NCBI GenBank assembly: GCA_016865935.1
Contig: VGOB01000009.1
Span: 1-44,318 of the forward strand
Direction of reading: 5' to 3'
Origin: Chloroflexota bacterium
Lineage (GTDB): Bacteria; Chloroflexota; Anaerolineae; UBA4142
Length of the DNA: 44,318 bases
Numbering within the stretch: position 1 is the stretch's first letter; every line of letters begins with the position of its first letter. The notes under the pieces are model-generated. The model worked only from the letters and a program-made list of their open reading frames with translations. It was not told where the DNA came from and did not search any database. Shown here one piece after another: positions 16,425-25,294 of the stretch. The position numbers and the translations under genes were made by a program.

Positions 16425-16791
16425 TGGCACGTTGTCCTTTCTTGCTGTTGATATAAGCATTGAGTTTTGGGGCAAGGGTTTGTAAATCATTCATCATCTC
16501 GTTGAATTGCGCTTCTGTCACCAGATTTCTTTGCTTTGCGCGGCGCGCAAAGAATTTGGCTTCATAAAGCGAACCACGCGCATAATACAGGTGGTTGATT
16601 TTCTCGCCGTAGTGATAGCGCCCATAACTTTCCGCGATATTCGCGCCGATGGAATCCACCGCGCGAATCAATTGTTTGCCGACGGTGTCTTGGGCAAAAG
16701 GTTTCCAGCGGCTAATAATTTCCCACCACTTGTCTGCAATTGGCTCTGCCAATTTATGCACTTCGATTTCCTCTAGCGGTTGAACCGGCAT
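16417..16791 (-). CDS. Four-helix-bundle protein, S23/IVP family
   Basis: A 124-residue all-helical protein of the family first seen in 23S rRNA intervening sequences. The signature is AVDSIGANIAESYGR (residues about 44-58) followed by a long third helix (NHLYYARGSLYEAKFFARRA) and a fourth (MNDLQTLAPKLNAYI). The ATG at 16791 is preferred over GTG at 16794 because GGAGGT sits five bases upstream. Its 3' end overlaps npdG by eight bases. The gene is bracketed by inverted arrays of one octamer (16335-16421 and 16796-16831). The family's molecular function is not established; some relatives are accessory proteins of mobile or diversity-generating loci. It differs strongly from the second copy at 25351-25728. 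Confidence 0.88.
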   Translation of the reverse strand: MPVQPLEEIEVHKLAEPIADKWWEIISRWKPFAQDTVGKQLIRAVDSIGANIAESYGRYHYGEKINHLYYARGSLYEAKFFARRAKQRNLVTEAQFNEMMNDLQTLAPKLNAYINSKKGQRANA

Positions 16792-16795
16792 CACC

Positions 16796-16831
16796 CACCT
16801 CCAATCACCGAATCACCCAATCACCTAATTT
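16796..16831 (-). repeat. Inverted copy of the GTGATTCG array, right arm of the cassette
   Basis: On the plus strand it reads CCAATCACCGAATCACCC then AATCACCTAATTTCCG. This is the reverse complement of units in the array at 16335-16421 (ATTAGGTGATTGGGTGATTCGGTGATTGG in sense, given here in shortened form as GGTGATTGGGTGATTCGG). It also supplies the GGAGGT ribosome site of the four-helix-bundle gene and ends at the ssnA stop. Confidence 0.9.
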
Positions 16832-18170
16832 CCGCTACGCGTTTCCACACCCTCTTCGCCGCTTCCTTCGCGCGCGCGGCAATCGCCTCTTCGTCCAGCG
16901 TGAGCAACGCGCGATCTTTCATCAGCAACTTGCCCGCGCAAATCGTGTGCGTGACATGCGCGCCGTCAATCCCAAAGATGAGTTGCCACGGGAAATTGCC
17001 GGAGGTCAACGGCGTGTACGGAACGTAATCGAGCAGGATGATGTCGGCGAACGCGCCGGGCGCAAGTTCGCCGACGCGCGGCTTCCAAAAGATTTGCGCG
17101 ATGCGCGCGTTGTTCGCATACGCCATCTGCAAAACCTGGTCAGCCCCCATCACGCGCGGATCGCGCCGCGCCGCTTTGTGCAAGAGGTACGCCGTTTTCA
17201 TTTCGACGAAATGGTTATTGGAAAAACCGTCGTTCCCCAAGCCGACGTTGATGCCGCGTCGCAACATTCCCAGCACGTCCGCAACGCCAACCGCGTTGTT
17301 CATATTCGAGCGCGGATGATGGACGATGTGCGACTTGGCGCGTCGCACCGTTTCGATTTCGCCGAGGTCGAGATGGACGCCGTGCGCGATGATCGTCCTG
17401 GGTCCCAGGATGCCGCGCGCGTCCAGTCGGTCAGCGGCGCGCATTCCGTACTTTAGCAGCGAGTCGTCTTCGTCAGAAATATCTTCGGCGACGTGGATGT
17501 GAAAGCCGGCGTTCAATCCGTCCAGCGCGGCGCGCGCTTGCTCTAGCGTTTTGTCGGAGACGGTGAAGGGCGCGTGCAAGCCGAAGGAAGCCGCAAGGCG
17601 ATTGCGAATTGCGAATTGCGAATTGCGAATTCGTTTGATGAAGCGGGCGTTCTCGCGAAGGCCGGCTTTTGCGCCCGCCGCGCCGTTGCGATCCGTCACT
17701 TCGTAGCAGAGCGACGCGCGCACGCCGGATTCGAGTACTGCGTCCGCAATCGCATCGAGCGAGCCGTCAATCGCGTTGGGCGACGCGTGGTGATCGATCA
17801 GCGTCGTCGTCCCGTTGCGGATCGCGTCCACGAGACAAACGAGCGCGGACAAGCGGCAATCTTCGAGCGTGAGCGCGCGATCGATTTTCCACCAGAGTTT
17901 GTCGAGAATCTCCGGAAAGTTTTTTGCGGGCGTGCCGGGCACCGCCATTCCGCGCGCGAACGCGCCGTAAAAGTGTGTGTGCGCGACGATGCTGCCGGGC
18001 ATCACGAGTTTGCCGCGCGCGTCAAGGCGTTCTGCATTTGGAAATTTGGTGATTAGGTGATTGGTCGCGCCGATGTCTGCGATCTTGTCGCCGCGAATGT
18101 AGACCGCGCCGTTTTCGATCACGCGATTGTCGGCGCCGAGTGTGATGAGCGTGCCGTTGGTGATGAGCAT
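16821..18170 (-). CDS. ssnA: SsnA-type amidohydrolase
   Basis: A 449-residue metal-dependent aminohydrolase, close to E. coli SsnA in length and motifs (LWW(K/R)(I/L)DRAL, DHHASP, TDRN, APFTV, RSNMNN, EMK). Metal ligands are His64 and His66 (AHTHFYG), His224/His226 (HIHVAED), His263 (AHGVHL) and Asp314 (GNDG). In E. coli ssnA lies in a block with ygeW, ygeX, ygeY and yqeA linked to purine breakdown; here carbamate kinase and carbamoyltransferases are also near. The ATG at 18170 has AGGAG (18178-18182) upstream. Oddities: residues about 37-43 (TNHLITK) and 179-191 (RIRNSQFAIRN) are written by GTGATTAG and AATTGCG tandem units placed in frame, both in surface-loop positions. The exact substrate is unproven. 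Confidence 0.9.
   Translation of the reverse strand: MLITNGTLITLGADNRVIENGAVYIRGDKIADIGATNHLITKFPNAERLDARGKLVMPGSIVAHTHFYGAFARGMAVPGTPAKNFPEILDKLWWKIDRALTLEDCRLSALVCLVDAIRNGTTTLIDHHASPNAIDGSLDAIADAVLESGVRASLCYEVTDRNGAAGAKAGLRENARFIKRIRNSQFAIRNRLAASFGLHAPFTVSDKTLEQARAALDGLNAGFHIHVAEDISDEDDSLLKYGMRAADRLDARGILGPRTIIAHGVHLDLGEIETVRRAKSHIVHHPRSNMNNAVGVADVLGMLRRGINVGLGNDGFSNNHFVEMKTAYLLHKAARRDPRVMGADQVLQMAYANNARIAQIFWKPRVGELAPGAFADIILLDYVPYTPLTSGNFPWQLIFGIDGAHVTHTICAGKLLMKDRALLTLDEEAIAARAKEAAKRVWKRVAEIR
17598..17633. repeat. In-frame GCGAATT array inside ssnA
   Basis: Four to five GCGAATT units encode the peptide IRNSQFAIRN on the minus strand. The unit and peptide are shared with the array inside the lyase gene at 3765-3838. 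The frame is kept. Confidence 0.93.
18045..18066. repeat. Second in-frame short repeat inside ssnA
   Basis: TTTGGTGATTAGGTGATTGG on the plus strand matches units of the arrays flanking the nearby four-helix-bundle cassette (16335-16421). It encodes NHLITKF near residue 40, where E. coli SsnA has an unrelated short loop. Confidence 0.7.
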
Positions 18171-18181
18171 ATCCGTTCTCC

Positions 18182-18264
18182 TGTCATTGCGAGGAGCGTT
18201 TTTTTGCGACGAAGCAATCCCCAATTTGGAAAATGGAGATTGCTTCGCTTCGCTCGCAATGACA
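18182..18264. repeat. Dispersed palindromic element, copy C
   Basis: An 83 bp member of the TGTCATTGCG family. It exactly fills the gap between two minus-strand genes. Its right end touches the stop codon of the PLP-enzyme gene (18265) and its left end overlaps the AGGAG ribosome site of ssnA by one base. Confidence 0.92.
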
Positions 18265-19644
18265 CTAACCACGCGCCGCTTTCAACTTGGCATCAATCTC
18301 TGCAACTCGACCTTGCTCTTTTTCCCACCATTCTTGAGAACGCTGGGCATCCAGTTCTTCAACGGTTTTGCCTTGTTGTTCGATCCAAGTGTAATATTTT
18401 AATTGATGCCACTGCTTGCGCGTGTCCAGCGTGCCTTCGCGGATCCAATCGATCTTTTGATCGCAAAAGATGTGAGCGCGCGCGGTCGCTTCCGCCTCGT
18501 CCATCTTGCCGAACATTTTCGTCATGTCGCCCATCACCGAGTGATAGCGATCGATCGCGTCGGTGCAAATCGTGACGACGACATCGTTCTTGCCAAAACC
18601 GTAGAATTTCGCGGTCTTGATCGCGCCGAGCACGTTGCACACGCCGCTGATGCCGAAGATCGTCGCCATCTTTTCAACCGACGCGCGCGGCACGCCGAAA
18701 CGCTTGACGAGCGTTTCCCACCCGGCTTGTTCGGTGAGCAATTGCAAACCTTTTTTGCATTCGATGTCGTCGAGGCACATAATCGCGTCCTGATTCATCA
18801 CATTGTGAATCCAGGTCACGTGCTTGTCGCCGATACCTTGGATGTCGTGCGAGCCGTAACCGTTGTTGTAGAGCGTGGGGCATTGAATTGGTTCCAACCC
18901 AACGATTTTGTGATCGTGCCACACTTGTTTCAAACGATCACCGGCGGCAATCGTACCAGCCGATCCCATCGCGGAACAGTACGCGGAGATTTTTCCGACG
19001 CCAATTCCTTGCGCTTTCAACACTTCAGCGAGTTCGACAATCGTGTTGCCGGTGACGTGATAGTGGAAACGATAATTCCCCATCACCTCGAATTGATTGA
19101 GGATGCGAACCTGCGCGTCTTTGCGAAGCCGATGCGTTTCGTCGTAAATTTCCTTGACGTTCGATTCCGAGCCGACGGTCTTGATGATCTTCGCGCCGTA
19201 CGATTCGATGCGCTGGAAGCGTTCTTGGCTCATCCCCGCCGGCAAAACGACGATGCTGTCAAAGCCCATCCGGCAACCGACGTACGCGCCGCCGATGCCG
19301 TAATTGCCGGTCGAGGGCCAGACGAGCGTGTGGATGCTGGGATCCACTTCGCCGAACATTTGCTTTTCGATCAGCACGGAGTACGCCGCGCCGACTTTGT
19401 GCGAGCCGCTTGGAAAATCTTTGCCGTAGAGGACGACGATGTTCGCGTCCACGCCGGTCAACTCTTTGGGCATCACGTGATAGTAGATGTTGTTGTTGCT
19501 GTCGCGCCAAGTGATGTTGAACAGGTTGATCGGGTCGAGCGGGTCTTTCGTTTTTGCTTCAACCGCGCGCTGGCGAATCTCCGGCGCGATTTTGTCGGGG
19601 TGAAGCATTTCTTCGAACGTGGGTCCGAGAATGAGTTTGGACAT
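18265..19644 (-). CDS. PLP-dependent lyase/synthase, fold type II
   Basis: A 459-residue pyridoxal-phosphate enzyme of the cysteine-synthase/tryptophan-synthase-beta superfamily. Lys83 in SGSHKVGAA is the likely PLP lysine, and STGNYGIGGAYVG (from Ser111) is the phosphate/substrate loop. It is longer than cysteine synthases (about 310) and than YgeX diaminopropionate ammonia-lyase (398 in E. coli), with an N-terminal extension (LGPTFEEMLHPDKIAPEIR). The ATG at 19644 has AAGGAG eight bases upstream. It precedes ssnA in the same direction. In E. coli the ssnA/ygeW region includes YgeX, so this enzyme may fill an analogous amino-acid eliminating step, but that is inference. Reaction unknown. Confidence 0.82.
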   Translation of the reverse strand: MSKLILGPTFEEMLHPDKIAPEIRQRAVEAKTKDPLDPINLFNITWRDSNNNIYYHVMPKELTGVDANIVVLYGKDFPSGSHKVGAAYSVLIEKQMFGEVDPSIHTLVWPSTGNYGIGGAYVGCRMGFDSIVVLPAGMSQERFQRIESYGAKIIKTVGSESNVKEIYDETHRLRKDAQVRILNQFEVMGNYRFHYHVTGNTIVELAEVLKAQGIGVGKISAYCSAMGSAGTIAAGDRLKQVWHDHKIVGLEPIQCPTLYNNGYGSHDIQGIGDKHVTWIHNVMNQDAIMCLDDIECKKGLQLLTEQAGWETLVKRFGVPRASVEKMATIFGISGVCNVLGAIKTAKFYGFGKNDVVVTICTDAIDRYHSVMGDMTKMFGKMDEAEATARAHIFCDQKIDWIREGTLDTRKQWHQLKYYTWIEQQGKTVEELDAQRSQEWWEKEQGRVAEIDAKLKAARG

Positions 19645-19724
19645 TGGGTAAACTCCTTGTATGTTGAGGATTGCAAATTGCAAAGAGAAAAAACCTTTCG
19701 AGACTTGGAAACCAAGCCACCAAT

Positions 19725-20903
19725 TTAGTTTTGGGGAATACGATATACGCCCAATATTCGCCAAGTCATGTCAATGAGAATTCTGTAGGCACCAATTTGA
19801 TTACCGAAAAGACCCTCCGTAACTTCCGAGATTGTACCTTCACGAATGATTTGGGTCCACTCGACCACATATTCGTAGATCTCATCTGCTGGCACTTCAG
19901 CAGGAATAACGCAACCGCTGATACCTTCCTGCGAGACGTGGTACAAAGTATAAATTCGTTCCCGGGCTTTGCCTTCGTCCAAGTTTCTTCCAGAATAAGT
20001 GGTCGACAAAACGATTGATCGATGAAACTGTTTCCGCACGCGAATATTCTCGCGGAGGGTGGTAGAATTATGCCGATTGTCTCGCTTGAACAACTCGATA
20101 ATTTTCTCCCCTTGTAGTCCGCGTTTGTCTTTTAAGACCACCTCTCCAGAGGGAGATGTGACCAAACCATAGGTACGTGATTCTAGGAATGCTGATACTT
20201 TAGCAAGCGGTAGTTTAGGTTCGAGAACTTGGACGCGCGGCGCGGGGGTTTCCGGCTCCGCAAGTTGTGGGGTTGGTGTTTCGATCACTTTGTTCACTTG
20301 TGAAAGAAATCCAGTCAACACGGCGATTTCATTGGCAGTGAGTTTGTTGCGCCATTTGAGCAATAACAAATCCGCAATCGCAATCTGGATTTGCCGTTCC
20401 AGATCCAACGCCGCGCCGAAATCTTTCCATGTCACCTCGCCGCCGATTTTGTGGACGAAGGATTGAGTTGCTGGCGTGCGTTCGCATTTCTTCAAGAAAG
20501 CCAAACGCATTCGTTTGTGCTTGCGCGCCGTGGCATACTCACACAGAACGGGGTGCGTGATTTCCTTACCCAGCACCAAAACGAAAATGTCGCACTCTCT
20601 CACCTTCCGCAAGTACACGCGTGACGCGGTCTCCGGCGACGCCGGGCTGTCTTCAAACCGCCACGAGCGTGACAAGGGCAATGCTTCAATCGCCTTTTTT
20701 GCGGCGGCGCGTTCGGCAGCCAAGTCGTCGCACTTGGGATTCATAATCGAACTGACAAACACGAGCAGAGGCGGTTCACTCAGTCCGTCGCGGACATCCT
20801 TTACAGTTTGTTCAATCGGCTTTTGGACTTCTTCCACCGCCTTTTGAAATTCGCCAACCGCCTTACCCAAGTCGCGCACAATTTTCAACCACGAATCAGA
20901 CAT
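19725..20903 (-). CDS. DUF4062-domain protein, putative defence or signalling protein
   Basis: A 392-residue protein. Residues 1-42 are amphipathic and probably coiled coil (VGEFQKAVEEVQKPIEQTV). Residues about 46-140 match DUF4062, a TIR-like Rossmann domain (VFVSSIMNPKCDDLAAER at 48-65, CDIFVLVLG, PVLCEYATARKHK). The rest (about 160-392) has no family I recognise; it includes a Pro-rich linker and a beta-rich C-terminus. The start at 20903 uses AAGGAGGG eight bases upstream. It is divergent from a HEPN/nucleotidyltransferase pair across a 97-base gap, and the three genes interrupt an otherwise co-directional metabolic block, which suggests an acquired defence-type islet. DUF4062 proteins often accompany NTPase or toxin modules, but activity here is unknown. 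Confidence 0.68.
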   Translation of the reverse strand: MSDSWLKIVRDLGKAVGEFQKAVEEVQKPIEQTVKDVRDGLSEPPLLVFVSSIMNPKCDDLAAERAAAKKAIEALPLSRSWRFEDSPASPETASRVYLRKVRECDIFVLVLGKEITHPVLCEYATARKHKRMRLAFLKKCERTPATQSFVHKIGGEVTWKDFGAALDLERQIQIAIADLLLLKWRNKLTANEIAVLTGFLSQVNKVIETPTPQLAEPETPAPRVQVLEPKLPLAKVSAFLESRTYGLVTSPSGEVVLKDKRGLQGEKIIELFKRDNRHNSTTLRENIRVRKQFHRSIVLSTTYSGRNLDEGKARERIYTLYHVSQEGISGCVIPAEVPADEIYEYVVEWTQIIREGTISEVTEGLFGNQIGAYRILIDMTWRILGVYRIPQN

Positions 20904-20951
20904 TGATTCTGCCCTCCTTGCGTCGCGTAGAACGCACGAGAACAATTCGCG

Positions 20952-20980
20952 TTGCCATCTCAAGCCAACTATGCTATAAT
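20952..20980 (+). promoter_or_regulatory. Sigma70-type promoter of the HEPN/nucleotidyltransferase pair
   Basis: TTGCCA (20952-20957), a 17-base spacer and TATAAT (20975-20980), with TGC just before the -10 (extended -10). The HEPN start codon is 20 bases downstream. The promoter lies in the divergent gap shared with the DUF4062 gene. Confidence 0.75.
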
Positions 20981-21000
20981 CATACTCGGAAAACGGAACT

Positions 21001-21423
21001 ATGCCAAACGTGACAACTCCACCGACTTCAATGACGCCACAAGAAATCGTCCAGTACTGGATCACGACTGCAGAGGATGATTGGCGCAGCGTCCAAAATC
21101 TGTTCGACAAGGAAGATTACGTCAAAGCGTTGTTCTTTGGGCATCTGTATTTGGAAAAATTGCTCAAAGCGCTGATTGTTCGACAAATTGGCTTACACGC
21201 GCCGTACGGACATGCGTTACACTCACTCGCGGAGAAAGCGCAGTTGACGCTAACTCCCGACCAAATAGTGTTTCTTCGGCGCGTGACCGACTATAACATC
21301 GAAGCGCGGTATCCTGATTGGAAATTGGAGTTCAAGAAAAGATGCACACGCGAGTTTTGCCAGAGCGAACTCAAAGCAATCGAAAATTTCGGGCAATGGC
21401 TGCGGACAATGCTCAAGCCCTGA
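21001..21423 (+). CDS. HEPN-domain protein, putative toxin-like partner of an MNT protein
   Basis: A 140-residue helical HEPN-domain protein (PF05168-like). Typical features are the first helix IVQYWITTAEDDWRSVQNLF, the core FFGHLYLEKLLKALIVRQ, PYGHALHSLAEKA, and YNIEARYPD. An R-x4-H stretch (Arg61 to His66) exists but does not clearly match the RNase motif of HepT toxins, so nuclease activity is uncertain. The next gene, a minimal nucleotidyltransferase, overlaps it by 28 bases, the usual arrangement of HEPN-MNT pairs, which act as toxin-antitoxin or nucleotide-transfer systems. ATG 21001 is chosen over ATG 21031 because it follows the promoter with a short GGAA leader site. Confidence 0.85.
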   Translation: MPNVTTPPTSMTPQEIVQYWITTAEDDWRSVQNLFDKEDYVKALFFGHLYLEKLLKALIVRQIGLHAPYGHALHSLAEKAQLTLTPDQIVFLRRVTDYNIEARYPDWKLEFKKRCTREFCQSELKAIENFGQWLRTMLKP

Positions 21424-21758
21424 AAGCCGCGCGCCGATTCGTTCGCGCGATTCAAAGCGTAGGCATTCGCCTTGATGCCGCGTACCTTTATGGTTCGTAT
21501 GCCAAAGGATATGCACACAAAGATAGCGATATTGATGTGGCGCTGGTCTCGCCAGACTTGTCGGGCTGGGTGGACGATTGGGAAAAAATGCGCCCAGTTG
21601 TCCTCACAATGGACTCCCGCATCGAGCCCGTCCGCTTTAATCCGGGCTCTTTCGTTGATGAAAATCCTCTAGCATGGGAAGTCAAGACGACAGGCATTCC
21701 GCTCATCAGCAACGGCAAACGAAAACGTATCGCGCGCAAACAAACCAAACGCCGCTAA
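21396..21758 (+). CDS. MNT-type minimal nucleotidyltransferase
   Basis: A 120-residue pol-beta-fold nucleotidyltransferase. GSYAKGYAHKDSDIDVAL holds the active site: Gly33-Ser34 and the metal-binding Asp45 and Asp47. In known HEPN-MNT pairs this enzyme can modify (AMPylate) and silence its HEPN partner. The start at 21396 overlaps the HEPN gene by 28 bases; the open frame upstream is longer but lies inside HEPN coding sequence. The C-terminus ends in a basic stretch (KRKRIARKQTKRR). A strong hairpin follows at once. Confidence 0.85.
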   Translation: MAADNAQALKAARRFVRAIQSVGIRLDAAYLYGSYAKGYAHKDSDIDVALVSPDLSGWVDDWEKMRPVVLTMDSRIEPVRFNPGSFVDENPLAWEVKTTGIPLISNGKRKRIARKQTKRR

Positions 21759-21765
21759 CTTTCAG

Positions 21766-21794
21766 AATCCCGTTTTCCGCGAGAAAACGGGATT
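21766..21794. terminator. Hairpin terminator between the MNT and threonine-synthase-like genes
   Basis: AATCCCGTTTTC (21766-21777) and GAAAACGGGATT (21783-21794) give a perfect 12 bp stem with a 5-base loop. It lies between two convergent genes. No strong U-tract follows, but position and strength suggest termination in both directions. Confidence 0.7.
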
Positions 21795-21833
21795 CACCTT
21801 GTCCCCGTGTCTCCCCCTCTCCCACTCACCTAC

Positions 21834-23090
<1,257 letters not shown>

Positions 23091-23100
23091 TGTAGTTCCC

Positions 23101-23255
23101 TAGTTGGATAGTTGCATAGTTGGATAGTTGCATAGTTGTATAGTTGCATAGTTGTATAGTTGCATAGTTTGATAGTTGAATAGTTCGACAGCACAACACT
23201 AACAAACTAACCAACTATCCAACTATCCAACCATCAAACTATCAAACTATGCAAC
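23101..23255. repeat. TAGTTGxA array as a large inverted pair
   Basis: Some eight TAGTTGGA/TAGTTGCA/TAGTTGTA units run from 23101 to about 23180, followed by inverted units from about 23208. GTTGCATAGTTTGATAGTT (23159-23177) pairs perfectly over 19 bp with 23237-23255. The loop holds no gene. The right arm reaches into the carbamate kinase gene and encodes its last codons and stop. Confidence 0.95.
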
Positions 23256-24233
23256 GATATGGGTTCCAGTTTCACCGCGCAACGCGCGCCCGATGTTTTC
23301 GGGATTCGTGATGATCGCGTGCTTGCCGCCCGCTTCCAGGTACCAATTGATCGCTTGAATCTTTGGCGCCATCGAGCCCTTGGCAAAGTGCGTTCCTTCG
23401 GCGAGATATTTTTGCGCGTCCGCCAGCGTCAGCTTGTCAATCCATTGCTGATTCGGCTTGCCGAAACTGATCGCCACTTTTTCGACGGCGGTCGCGATCA
23501 AAAACAGATCCGCTTTGACCGCGCGCGCCAGCAAACTCGACGCGAAATCCTTGTCAATCACCGCCGCCGTCCCGCGATACTCGCCTTCGCCGACGTCAAT
23601 CACGGGAATGCCGCCGCCGCCCACCGTGATGACGACGATGCCTTTGTCGAGCAACGCTTGCACCGTATCGAGTTCGACGATTTCTTTGGGCAAGGGCGAT
23701 GGGACGACGCGCCGCCAGCCGCGTCCCGCATCTTCCACGACGCTCCAGCCCATTTCGTTTTTGCGACGCGTCGCTTCGGCTTGTTCCATAAATCCGCCAA
23801 TCGGCTTGGACGGATTTTTGAACGCGGCGTCGTTTTGATCCACCAAGACCTGGGTGATGATCGTCGCGACATTTTTCTTGATCTTGCGATGATACAATTC
23901 GTTTTGCAACGCTTGTTGCAATTCGTACCCGATCGCGCCTTGCGTGTCCGCGCCGCACACATCGAGCGGAACTTCGTGCATCCCCTCGACCTTTGCCGCG
24001 ATCTCGGATCGCCGCAACACGAACCCGACTTGCGGACCGTTGCCGTGACCGATCGCCACGTCCCAGCCCGCTTCGATCATATCCGCGATGTGCCGCGCGG
24101 TTTCGCGCAACGCCTCTTGTTGATCCTCGACCGATTGATGCGCCGCGTCCTTGATCAGCGAATTGCCGCCAATCGCGACGACTGCGATTTTGCGTTTGGG
24201 TGTTTTTTTGGCGATCTTCTTTTTCGTTGCCAT
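23247..24233 (-). CDS. arcC: Carbamate kinase
   Basis: A 328-residue amino-acid-kinase-fold enzyme that makes ATP from carbamoyl phosphate and ADP. Visible motifs are AVVAIGGNSLIKD (from residue 18), AIGHGNGPQVG, LDVCGADTQGAIGY, ITQVLVDQNDAAF, VITVGGGGIPV, VIDKDFASSLLA and KGSMAPKIQA. A Lys-rich N-terminus (MATKKKIAKKTPKRK) precedes the fold. The start at 24233 has AGGAG seven bases upstream. It lies directly after two carbamoyltransferase genes, as expected when a carbamoylated intermediate is split to carbamoyl phosphate for energy; E. coli has the same link (yqeA near ygeW). Its final codons (GTT GCA TAG) belong to the TAGTTGCA array. Confidence 0.96.
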   Translation of the reverse strand: MATKKKIAKKTPKRKIAVVAIGGNSLIKDAAHQSVEDQQEALRETARHIADMIEAGWDVAIGHGNGPQVGFVLRRSEIAAKVEGMHEVPLDVCGADTQGAIGYELQQALQNELYHRKIKKNVATIITQVLVDQNDAAFKNPSKPIGGFMEQAEATRRKNEMGWSVVEDAGRGWRRVVPSPLPKEIVELDTVQALLDKGIVVITVGGGGIPVIDVGEGEYRGTAAVIDKDFASSLLARAVKADLFLIATAVEKVAISFGKPNQQWIDKLTLADAQKYLAEGTHFAKGSMAPKIQAINWYLEAGGKHAIITNPENIGRALRGETGTHIVA

Positions 24234-24249
24234 TGCTAGTCTCCTGGTC

Positions 24250-24298
24250 AAATAGTCGGATAGTCGAGTAGTCAGACTAACCGACTACTCGACTATGT
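24250..24298. repeat. TAGTCGxA inverted array without cargo
   Basis: TAGTCGAGTAGTC (24261-24273) and GACTACTCGACTA (24283-24295) form a perfect 13 bp stem around AGACTAACC. Upstream units continue as AAATAGTCGGATAGTCG. The same unit flanks the four-helix-bundle gene one gene away (25295-25346, 25738-25778), so this looks like the cargo-free form. Confidence 0.93.
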
Positions 24299-24303
24299 GA
24301 CGA

Positions 24304-25293
24304 TCAAGACATCGTTAGAGCCATCACCGCTTTTTGCGCGTGCAAGCGATTTTCGGCTTCGTCGTACACGACCGAGTGCGCGCCGTCAATCACCGCGTCG
24401 GTCACTTCGATGTTGCGATCGGCGGGCAGCGGGTGCATATAAATCGCGTCGGGTTTTGCCGATTTCATCTTCGCTTCGTCGGTGATCCAATGCTTGTACG
24501 AGTCTTGAATCTTTTTGCCTTCGACCTTGTCTTCGGTCGTCAGCAACGGACCCCACGACTTGGCGTAGATCACATCCGCGTCCTTGAACGCCTTTTCCAT
24601 TCCGTTCTTGTCGTCCACGATGTCGAACGCGGTGCCGAATTTCTTTGCCTGCTCTTGCGCTTGCGCGACGATGTCGGGCATCAGTTTGAATTCGGGCGGG
24701 TACGCCAGCGTCACGTCCATCCCAAAGCGCGGCATTTGCAAGATGAGCGATTGCGGCACCGAGATCGGTTTCAGGTACGATGCGGCGTACGCCCACGAAA
24801 CGACGATCCGTTTCTTGCGCAAGTCGCGTCCTTTTTTCTCGATGATCGTCATCAAGTCGGCGAGGCATTGGAACGGGTGATAGATGTCGCACTGCATATT
24901 GAGAATCGGCGAACGCGAATATTTCGCGACTTCGTTGATGTACTGGTTGCCGAATTTCCAATCGCATTGGCGAATCGCGATACCGTCGAAATAGCGACCG
25001 AAAATCTCGCCGATCTCTTTGGCGGTGTCGCCGTGCGAAATCTGCGTCGTGTCCGAGTCAATGAACGCGGCGTGTCCGCCGAGTTGCGCCATCCCCGCTT
25101 CGAACGAGCCGCGCGTGCGCGTGCTGGAAAAGAAGAACAGCATCGCCAGCGTCTTGTCGCGCAAAATCGGATGCGGTTCGTTGAGCGCGCGCTTGCGCTT
25201 TAGATCGAACGCGACATCAAGTACGGTTTCGACTTCCTCTTTGGAAAAGTCCAGGTCGCCGATCAGATCGCGACCGTGAAGAAATGTTTGCAT
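24304..25293 (-). CDS. ygeW: YgeW-like carbamoyltransferase
   Basis: A 329-residue transcarbamylase. FSSTRTR (residues 55-61) binds carbamoyl phosphate; HPFQCLADL (from His139) completes the site. The stretch SWAYAASYLKPISVPQ and RFGMDVTLAYP...AFKDADVIYAKSWGPL closely parallels E. coli YgeW, while the late motif HPLPADRN resembles ornithine-type enzymes. The acceptor is not obvious from sequence. With carbamate kinase next door, the likely direction is phosphorolysis of a ureido compound to carbamoyl phosphate. The ATG at 25293 has AGGAG about eight bases upstream, and this ribosome site lies inside the TAGTC array unit (GACTAGGAGACTA). It is shorter than E. coli YgeW. Confidence 0.87.
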   Translation of the reverse strand: MQTFLHGRDLIGDLDFSKEEVETVLDVAFDLKRKRALNEPHPILRDKTLAMLFFFSSTRTRGSFEAGMAQLGGHAAFIDSDTTQISHGDTAKEIGEIFGRYFDGIAIRQCDWKFGNQYINEVAKYSRSPILNMQCDIYHPFQCLADLMTIIEKKGRDLRKKRIVVSWAYAASYLKPISVPQSLILQMPRFGMDVTLAYPPEFKLMPDIVAQAQEQAKKFGTAFDIVDDKNGMEKAFKDADVIYAKSWGPLLTTEDKVEGKKIQDSYKHWITDEAKMKSAKPDAIYMHPLPADRNIEVTDAVIDGAHSVVYDEAENRLHAQKAVMALTMS

Positions 25294-25294
25294 G

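Noticed and set aside
18403..19728. Long plus-strand open frame of 441 codons opposite the PLP enzyme
   Set aside because: Shadow of the minus-strand gene caused by GC-rich codons; the translation is rich in Arg, His and Val with no family motif, while the minus strand encodes a clear PLP enzyme.
23101..23255. Phage attachment site or integron-like recombination site
   Set aside because: No integrase, no tRNA gene and no direct-repeat pair bounding a foreign segment; structure is a tandem array in inverted halves.
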